NCBI GenBank assembly: GCA_019677205.1
Contig: JAAMXY010000550.1
Coordinates: 21,257 to 31,534 of the forward strand
Length of the DNA: 10,278 nucleotides
Origin: Pinguiococcus pyrenoidosus
Lineage: Eukaryota; Sar; Pinguiophyceae; Pinguiochrysidales; Pinguiochrysidaceae
Reading direction: 5' to 3'
Under the pieces are notes generated by a model, which did no database searches, was not told the DNA's origin, and was given only the letters and a program-made list of their open reading frames with translations. This document shows positions 1 to 5,489 of the stretch, one piece after another (the stretch's first letter is position 1; each line of letters starts with the position of its first letter). The translations under genes were made by a program, and so were the position numbers.

Positions 1-98
1 CTCTCTCCCTCTCTCTCTCTCTTCCGCTCCCTCTCTCTCTCTCTTCCGCTCCCTCTCTCTCTCTCTTCCGCTCCCTCTCTCCCTCTCTTCCGCTCCCT
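1..98. repeat. 22-bp CT-rich tandem repeat in PCNA intron
   Basis: The block TTCCGCT recurs at exactly 22, 44, 66 and 88, so the period is 22 bp. Each unit is CCC, then a (TC)n run, then TTCCGCT. Units fall at about 7-28, 29-50, 51-72 and 73-94, the last with one T-to-C difference in its CT run. The array may continue to the left of the window. It lies in the intron with the pyrimidine strand as the sense strand. Confidence 0.9.
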
Positions 99-189
99 TT
101 TTTGGTATTGCGCTGCTTCCAGAAGCTTACGGCGGTGCTTGCTGTGTCGAATGAACTGGGAAAAAATTGATCGTGGCTTTGGGATGCAG
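1..189 (+). other. PCNA: Intron of PCNA (3' part)
   Basis: This is the intron sequence upstream of the penultimate PCNA exon. It is extremely pyrimidine-rich for the first 100 bases and ends in GGGATGCAG before the exon at 190. The donor is outside the window. A second good acceptor-like sequence (GCTTCCAG, ending at 120-121) is present, but the reading frame after it is not PCNA-like. Confidence 0.75.
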
Positions 190-467
190 GCGACGCCCAT
201 CTCCGGCACGGTGGCCATCTCCATGTCGGCCGACGTCCCCATCGTCATCGAGTATCCCATCGAGAATCACGGCTACATCCGCTACTTCTTGGCGCCCAAG
301 TACGTATCCTCATCACGTGCCTCGATTGGATTCCAGCGTGGGCTGAATCATGAATACTTATGCCTTCCTCTCTTCCTCTCGAAAAAAAACATAAAAAACG
401 TGAAAACCAAAACAAATGCCGCCGCCTGTGTATGATACATAGGATCGACGAAGATGCAGATTCATGA
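190..467 (+). CDS. PCNA: PCNA (DNA sliding clamp), C-terminal part, last two exons
   Basis: Proliferating cell nuclear antigen is the homotrimeric ring that tethers DNA polymerases delta and epsilon and many repair factors to DNA in the nucleus. The window holds only its last ~44 residues. Exon 190-299 follows a GCAG acceptor and encodes A-T-P-I-S-G-T-V, M-S-A-D-V-P-I-V-I-E-Y and R-Y-F-L-A-P, closely matching the end of human PCNA (M-S-A-D-V-P-L-V-V-E-Y, K-Y-Y-L-A-P-K-I-E). A GTACGT donor at 300 and an ATAG acceptor ending at 442 remove a 143-bp intron. The last exon, 443-467, completes the split lysine codon (AA|G) and gives K-I-D-E-D-A-D-S-stop. Phase and sequence agree across the junction, so the model is firm. 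The 5' exons lie outside the window. Reading upstream through 139-189 gives nothing PCNA-like, which is why the exon is started at 190. Confidence 0.95.
300..442 (+). other. PCNA: Last PCNA intron (143 bp)
   Basis: Donor is CCCAA|GTACGT and acceptor is GATACATAG|GATCGAC. Removing it restores P-K-I-D-E-D-A-D-S, the expected PCNA C-terminus. It is phase 2, splitting the lysine codon. Confidence 0.93.
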
Positions 468-731
468 TGACACCTCTGCTCCGTCCCTTGCTCTGCACGC
501 ACATCGCCACACAGGCCTCCCAATCTCATTGTCTCTCCACACCCACACCCACCTCGACGCCATTGGCGCACCTTCTCCTTGTTGAGACCCTGGCGCCGAC
601 CAAGAAGGCCGCCTCCAGACACCCTCGGCATCTTCGCGAATCCGGACAGAGACTTCGTCGCCTCCGTCCCACGCACGAGTCTTTTTCTTGTCCTCCGCCT
701 TCGACAGCCAAACGTGGTGTGCAGGGTCGGA
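468..731. other. Intergenic region PCNA to CoaE-HAD
   Basis: 264 bp between the PCNA stop and the chosen start of the next gene, both on the plus strand. It must hold the PCNA 3' UTR and the promoter and 5' UTR of the kinase gene. It is C-rich (many CAC and CCT runs). I see no clear TATA box or polyadenylation hexamer. An ATG at 579 is in frame with the downstream gene, but using it would bury the signal-peptide-like segment, so I treat this stretch as non-coding. Confidence 0.6.
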
Positions 732-803
732 ATGCCCCCGGCGCTTGGCTCCGCGCTTTTGCTGTGCTTGTACCTGATCCCCAGTGCCGCTCTGCGGCCG
801 CCG
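732..803 (+). other. Signal-peptide-like / possible bipartite plastid targeting segment of the CoaE-HAD protein
   Basis: The first ~24 residues contain an L/A-rich hydrophobic core (A-L-L-L-C-L-Y-L-I-P) and then S-A-A-L-R-P-P. Targeting signals of complex-plastid algae often have a signal peptide followed by an aromatic residue or leucine at the start of a short transit peptide. Secretion or ER localisation is the alternative. No predictor was run. Confidence 0.5.
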
Positions 804-2471
804 ACGGCAGCTGCGAAGATGAAGTCCGCCTCCGTGTGCTCCGTGGCCGTGACCGGCGGCATCGCCATGGGCAAGAGCACCGTGGCCAGCTTCCTCCGCA
901 GCACGCTGGGCCTTCCGCTTCACGACGCCGACGCCGCGGTGGCACAGCTGTATGCCAAGGGAGGCGCCGCGGTGCCCCACGTGCAGAGTCTCGTGCCAGA
1001 CAGCGTCGTGGACGGCGCCGTCGACAAGCAGCGCCTGCGGAGGGCCGTCCAGAGGGACAAGGAGCTGCTGCCGCGGCTGGAAGCCGCCGTGCACCCTTTG
1101 GTCGAGGAGAGCCGCCTGGCCTTCGTGAGGGACCTGGCGGCCAAGGGCCACTGGCTGGCGGTGCTGGACGTGCCGCTGCTGTTCGAGAGCGACGCGCGGT
1201 GGAAGGCCCTGGCAATGGGGCCCCAGGACGGAATCGCTGAAAGGCCGGCGGAGAGGCCTCTGGATGTGGATAAGGTGCTCACCGTGCATGCTCCTGAGCA
1301 CGTCCAGCGGGAGAGGGCACTGGCCAGGAGCAACGTGACGCCGGCCATCCTGTCCACCATCCTGGCTCGCCAGACCAGCAGCGACTTCCGCGTCGCCAAC
1401 GCGGACTTCGTCGTCGACACGTCGCACCCGTGGTCCTTCGCGCCGTCGCGGGGCGCAGCAGCGCAGGCTATCGATGCGCTGCGCTACTCTCCGGAGTGGA
1501 GAGGGCGCTACGCCGCCTGGGCCACCGCTGGGAGGAAGGCCCGGGTCATCACCTTCGACGTGGACCAGACCCTCTGCCCGCTCTTCCCGCCGCTCGGCCT
1601 GGCGAAGGAGGCCCTCGAAGCCGCCATGGCCGTGCACCTCCCCCGAACGAAGGCCAGGATGGCCGCGTGGGATGGCGAAGGCGAGAAGCCGCTCGATGCG
1701 TGGATCCGACGCGCGCGCGAGGAGAACCCGGGCATGGCGCATGATCTGACGGATCTGCGCGTCGCATCCCTGATGATCGCGGCGAAGGAGAGCGGAGACG
1801 ATCCCACGAGTGCGCAGATTGCGATGCGAGCGTTCTTGCAGACGCGGGCGCGCGAGGCCAATGCACATGCTTACTCCGACGTGCTGTCCTGCCTTGAGCA
1901 ACTCCGTCTGGACAACTCCGACTTGGTCGTGGGCGCGCTCACGAACGGCAACTGTCACGCAACCGGGGATGGATTGCAGTTCGAGGACGGCGTGCTCTAC
2001 ACGCCACCCATGCGAGCAACGGGTGCAATGGACATGGACCCGCCGTTCTCGCTGCTGGACTTTTGCGTCACCGCGGCAGATGCGGGCTCCGCCAAACCCA
2101 ACGTTGCGGTCTTCCTGGCGGCAGCCGAATCCGCGAGCCGCGTGCTCAAAGGCCGCGTCGCCGAGAGGAACACTCAAGTCCGTCCCAACGAGCTCATCCA
2201 CGTCGGCGATGACCTTTACTCGGACGTCGCGGGATCCCTCGCCGCGGGCTGCCGGGCCGTGTACCTCAAGCGAGGCGAGGACGACCCGGACTTGGCCGAC
2301 CTGCCGCAGCACCTGGAGCGCGTGGTCCGTCGAGGCATGGCTCTCGACGACTCTGCGGACAGCAGCCCATATGTCAGCGAAATATTCCCCGACTGGGAGG
2401 AGCGCTGCGTGCAGGTCTCGTCGCTGGAAGACCTCTGCGCCGCGATCCGAGCCTGGGTTCCAAGATCCTAG
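732..2471 (+). CDS. Dephospho-CoA kinase fused to a YigB-like HAD phosphatase
   Basis: Intronless, 579 residues from the ATG at 732. Residues 1-22 are hydrophobic and signal-peptide-like, ending S-A-A-L-R-P-P. Residues ~35-250 are dephospho-CoA kinase (CoaE), which phosphorylates the 3'-hydroxyl of dephospho-CoA with ATP, the last step of CoA synthesis. Visible motifs are P-loop GGIAMGKST (42-50), H-D-A-D (64-67), L-E-A-A-V-H-P (116-122), P-L-L-F-E (148-152), Q-R-E-R (192-195), A-R-Q (212-214) and A-D-F-V-V-D (224-229). Residues ~270-579 are a HAD hydrolase: F-D-V-D-Q-T (275-280), L-T-N-G-N (403-407), lysine in A-K-P-N (K455) and H-V-G-D-D (490-494), with a helical cap between motifs I and II. 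The L-T-N-G-N and H-V-G-D-D wording is typical of YigB-type FMN or aminoribitylaminouracil-phosphate phosphatases. All catalytic residues of both domains seem present. An ATG at 579 would add 51 residues; the one at 819 would drop the targeting segment. The phosphatase substrate is unknown. Confidence 0.9.
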   Translation: MPPALGSALLLCLYLIPSAALRPPTAAAKMKSASVCSVAVTGGIAMGKSTVASFLRSTLGLPLHDADAAVAQLYAKGGAAVPHVQSLVPDSVVDGAVDKQRLRRAVQRDKELLPRLEAAVHPLVEESRLAFVRDLAAKGHWLAVLDVPLLFESDARWKALAMGPQDGIAERPAERPLDVDKVLTVHAPEHVQRERALARSNVTPAILSTILARQTSSDFRVANADFVVDTSHPWSFAPSRGAAAQAIDALRYSPEWRGRYAAWATAGRKARVITFDVDQTLCPLFPPLGLAKEALEAAMAVHLPRTKARMAAWDGEGEKPLDAWIRRAREENPGMAHDLTDLRVASLMIAAKESGDDPTSAQIAMRAFLQTRAREANAHAYSDVLSCLEQLRLDNSDLVVGALTNGNCHATGDGLQFEDGVLYTPPMRATGAMDMDPPFSLLDFCVTAADAGSAKPNVAVFLAAAESASRVLKGRVAERNTQVRPNELIHVGDDLYSDVAGSLAAGCRAVYLKRGEDDPDLADLPQHLERVVRRGMALDDSADSSPYVSEIFPDWEERCVQVSSLEDLCAAIRAWVPRS

Positions 2472-2485
2472 CTAGCCGACATCGC

Positions 2486-4392
2486 TCACAGCTTTCGGAG
2501 GCTCAGAAAGCCCTGGGCGCTGAGGGGCTCGGAGGAGAGCAGCCGAATGGCAAGTCTAGAATGCTCCGGTAGGGCCAGGAATTCGCAGATCGACACACTC
2601 GTGACCTCTCCGGCGGAGTGCGGCAGCCGGCGCACGGCTGCTCCCCCGTTCTGACCTGACGAAACGGCCTCGGCCTCCAGCGCGGGTTCTCCATTGATGA
2701 GAAGGTCAATGCGTGTGTCCGAGGTTGTAAAAATGGCGGCGTGCAGCTCGTACAGCCCAGCCGCCTGGCACGCAATCGCCACTGCGCCCTGGGGTCAGAG
2801 CAGTGTCGTCGCGTTAGCATGGATCCTTCCTTCCTTCCTTCCTTCCTTCCTTCCTTCCTTCCTTCCTTCCATCCTTCCTTCCTTCCTTCCTTCCTTCCTT
2901 CCTTCCTTCCCCCCTCCCACGCTTGCTCTTGCTCACGCCCAATGCTTACCGGACGCCACCCGAACAGCGACGGATCGGAGTTTGACGCCTCCACCTCCCA
3001 TGGCAGCACGCACGCCTCCGTGACGTCGCCGCTACGCCACAGCCACCTTCCCCCGGTCAGGTGTGCGTCGATGTCGCGCTTGAACGAATCAAACGACTTG
3101 ACCATCTGGTTGATGTCCTCGGCGTGCACTTCCCTCCGGAACTTCTGCAGCCCTTCCGAGTATCCCTGCAGGATGGTCGCCACCGAGTCGGCGTGCTGCT
3201 CCAGCTTCTCGGCCACGAAGGAGTTCATCTCCTCCCGCCGGACGCGAACGGCGAGCTCCCGACGCACGCTCAACGTGAAGGTTTCCAACTGCTCCTTGAC
3301 GTCGGCAACCTGCCGCTGCACTCCCTCCTCGAGGGCTTTCACCTCCTTCGAAGCGGTCCGCTGCGCGACCTGTCGGCACATCTGCTCGTGGCCCCTCTCA
3401 CTCGCGTCCTCGCGCTCCTTGCCACCGGCTCTGGGCTGCAAGGTTCCCGCAAGCACGCCCAAGGACTGCGTGAGCGTCGTTCGGAACTCGATGGCGTCCA
3501 CCTTCTCTCTGAGCACTCGCTCCATCTCCATTCTCGTCACCATGTGCTCGGTTGCCCCTTTCAAGGCCTTCGCCTCCGCTTTGCCGTCGAGCGCTCTCTT
3601 TATCGTGGGGAAGCGCTTGATGATTAGGATGTCTATACTCCATCTGAAGTCTGACGCATGCTGACCTGTACGTCGCTCTTCCAGGCCTTCTTGTTGAGCA
3701 CTCGGACAATCTCGGTGCTCTGCGCCTTCTGCTTCATCCGCACAGCTTCCACCTCGTTCGCAAACCTGCTCTCCAGGCCCACGAGATCGTTGCGAACCTC
3801 GTTCAGCGCGATGCTGACGTCGGCCTGCATCGCTGCAGACGCGTTGGTCACCGCTGCGTCCACCGCAGCAGTGAGAGTCTCTTGGTGGGATGACAGGGCC
3901 GTGACCACGCGGTCGGCGACCGCGTGCTCCCGCACTTCCTGCCGAGCTAGTCGAGCTGCGATCTTCTCCTCTACGATGTCCTCGACTTCCGTCCTGGACA
4001 AGATTTTCGGCTGGTAGGCTGACACGAAGGCATTCTTCTGCGGCGCTGGAACGCGTTCGACGCTCTCCGGGACGGGCGACGCAGGCGACGCAGGCGACGC
4101 AGGCGACGGCATCTGCGCTGCTCCGTGGACGCCATTGCTTCTGCCTGACTTCGAAAGCGAGGGCGGGTGCAGCTCTTCGTCATACACTTCCTTGAGATGG
4201 CTAATCGGGCCTACGCGGCCCAGGCCGAATAGAGTCCGATGGACCTGGGTGTCTATCAAGTCGCGAATCTCCTCCCTGGTGCAGCGCGTGTTCATCTCCA
4301 CTTCCATGTCGTCAAGGTCTTGCCTCCTGACGCAATCTCGCAACACCGCTTGCACATCTGCCTTGTCAATCTGTGTGAGAGAGCAAGAAAGC

Positions 4393-4433
<41 letters not shown>

Positions 4434-5080
4434 TGAGGTCCGAGCATTGAGAGTGCTGCGCAACTTCCGTCCGCACCCACCTTCTGTGCAAGCGTCTCGT
4501 CCACCTCGTCTTTGGTCGCAGTGGCCTCCAGGAGCTTTTCGACTTCCGCTAAGGTTGGCCGATGCTGCAGAAGCTCGTGCAGCTTGATGATGTCCTGCCG
4601 ATTGGCGATTTCCCCATTCTGTGCGATGGCCGCCAGGTCCCGCCGAGTCGCCGTGTCCCGCAGCTGCTCCTGCACGCCGTTCTGCCTTTGCTGCCAACGA
4701 ACGTTCCAGTCTTCCAACAGCTTTGTCGTCTGCGCCATCGCGTCTCGCGTGGCTCGCTGTCGATCTCGCTCGAGCGTCTCTGCGGTCCTCTTCTGCGTCT
4801 CCGCATCGTAAGAAGCCAACTTTGTGTCGACGTCTCCATGAATCGCGCCGAGACTGGCGTCGACACGCTCGGAAAGCCTTTCAAAGGCGTTGGAAAGGCT
4901 CTGCCGCGCTTGTCGCTCTTGCGCCAGGTCGTAAGAGAGCGTCTGCAAGGCGTTTTGCTGCTTCTGCAGCACTTCCAAAGTATAGGTGAACGCTTTTCGC
5001 ACGGGGTCCTGAACATTCGTCCAATCCAAAGCGTCCACACGCGCACAGATGGACGCCACCGACTTCGACTCGACGGACAT
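2486..5080 (-). CDS. Coiled-coil protein with C-terminal C1q/TNF-like domain (four exons)
   Basis: Joined exons 5080-4481, 4370-3666, 3615-2950 and 2788-2486 give 757 residues; all junctions are GT-AG and phase 0. I do not recognise a named family. Residues ~1-260 and ~320-615 are charged heptad-rich coiled coil, with a recurring [K/R/T]-x-[D/E]-[V/I/L] helix-start motif. Residues ~265-320 are a Pro/Ser/Ala-rich linker. The C-terminal ~135 residues (622-757) begin G-R-W-L-W-R-S-G, continue through P-W-E, F-G-W-R-P, G-L-Y-E-L-H-A-A-I-F and L-L-I-N-G-E, and end G-F-L-S-L-R-K-L. That is an alternating beta pattern resembling C1q/TNF jelly rolls. There is no signal peptide, so a cytoplasmic cytoskeletal or ciliary role is likelier than secretion. 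The first ATG is at 5080; the frame stays open upstream to a TAG at 5122-5120, so a further 5' exon is possible. Confidence 0.8.
2789..2949 (-). other. Intron 3 of the coiled-coil/C1q-like gene (161 bp)
   Basis: On the minus strand the donor is CGTCCG|GTAAGC and the acceptor is GACCCCAG|GGCGCA. Splicing joins F-G-W-R-P to G-A-V-A-I-A-C in phase 0. It contains the long GGAA/CCTT microsatellite. Confidence 0.85.
2825..2912. repeat. (CCTT)n microsatellite, interrupted
   Basis: About 85 bp of CCTT repeats on the plus strand (GGAA on the minus, transcribed strand), broken once by CCAT near 2870 and running into a C-rich end. It lies wholly inside intron 3 of the minus-strand coiled-coil gene. Confidence 0.95.
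3616..3665 (-). other. Intron 2 of the coiled-coil/C1q-like gene (50 bp)
   Basis: Minus-strand donor is GTACAG|GTCAGC and acceptor is CATCAAG|CGCTTC, with a CTAAT branch-point-like sequence about ten bases upstream. It carries an in-frame TAG and is needed to connect two phase-0 coiled-coil exons. At 50 bp it is the shortest intron here. Confidence 0.75.
4075..4110. repeat. 9-bp coding tandem repeat (Ser-Pro-Ala)
   Basis: Four copies of GGCGACGCA, the last diverged in its final three bases. Read on the minus strand they encode S-P-A units in the linker of the coiled-coil protein (residues ~288-300). Confidence 0.9.
4371..4480 (-). other. Intron 1 of the coiled-coil/C1q-like gene (110 bp)
   Basis: Minus-strand donor is CAGAAG|GTGGGT and acceptor is CTCACACAG|ATTGAC. 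Splicing gives L-A-Q-K / I-D-K-A-D-V in phase 0 and continues the coiled coil. A long CT run lies close to the acceptor. Confidence 0.9.
4396..4431. repeat. (AG)18 microsatellite
   Basis: A perfect AG dinucleotide run on the plus strand, i.e. CT on the transcribed minus strand. It lies inside intron 1, about 25 bases upstream of the acceptor, where it can act as the polypyrimidine tract. Confidence 0.95.
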
Positions 5081-5489
5081 GTCCACCGAGCGAGCGCTGC
5101 AAGCTGCTAGCCAGAGGTACTAGACACCACGCTGGATCTGCAGGGACATAAAACCTGAGTTGGGCCTGTGGCGCTCGAGGCGTTTCGGACTCCGAACGTC
5201 TCTGTCCTGCGACAGATACGATACATTTCAATATTCTATTTACCTTATTATGACTTTATTTTGATTGATTTAAAAATACTTTAAATATTTTAATAAATGG
5301 AGCCGTTTGAAATTTGGCGGGCTTTTTCATTTGGACTTTGCTGTGACGACAGCGTCGTGGGAACAGTGTACTCGGTGGCAAATCAACGGTAGCGCCCTCG
5401 CTTACACTCCCCTGCGCTGATCACAGTGCTCAGAACACCTCAGCACACCAAAACGCTCCGTGCCTTGGTGCTTTTCCTCAGTATCCGGG
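5081..5489. promoter_or_regulatory. Head-to-head intergenic region, probable bidirectional promoter
   Basis: About 410 bp separates the start codons of two divergent coiled-coil genes. The middle (about 5220-5310) is very AT-rich, with TTTAAAAATA and TTTTAATAAAT-like TATA candidates, in sharp contrast to the GC-rich exons. Nearby are an E2F-like site and a short inverted repeat, ACGAC-AGC-GTCGT, at 5346-5358. The side next to 5080 may also contain an undetected 5' exon of the minus gene. Confidence 0.6.
5313..5321 (+). promoter_or_regulatory. E2F/DP-like site TTTGGCGGG
   Basis: The sequence TTTGGCGGG matches the core of the E2F/DP consensus (TTTSSCGC or TTTGGCGGGAA), which drives S-phase genes in animals, plants and algae. 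It sits in the divergent promoter, 169 bp upstream of the plus gene start and 233 bp upstream of the minus gene start. A nine-base match can arise by chance, though the surrounding DNA is AT-rich. Confidence 0.4.

Noticed and set aside
1-98. CRISPR-like array
   Set aside because: The 22-bp periodic unit has no unique spacers. It is a simple CT-rich minisatellite in a eukaryotic intron.
121-189. Exon start at 121 after the GCTTCCAG acceptor for PCNA
   Set aside because: The frame is open but its residues do not resemble PCNA before A-T-P-I-S. The acceptor at 188-189 starts exactly at conserved sequence.
579-731. N-terminal extension of CoaE-HAD from the ATG at 579
   Set aside because: The added 51 residues are low-complexity R/P-rich and would place the hydrophobic leader internally. 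The ATG at 732 gives a normal signal-peptide layout.
462-2312. 616-residue open frame antisense to the CoaE-HAD gene
   Set aside because: It is a shadow frame from the GC-rich third positions of the real gene. Its composition (R, H, G, Q-rich) shows no domain, and it has no supporting context.
2694-3664. Plus-strand open frames with Phe-Leu-Pro-Ser repeats
   Set aside because: The repeats are translation of the CCTT microsatellite, and the rest is antisense to coiled-coil exons.
4239-4587. Plus-strand open frames with Arg-Glu repeats
   Set aside because: They are translation of the AG microsatellite that lies in an intron of the minus-strand gene.
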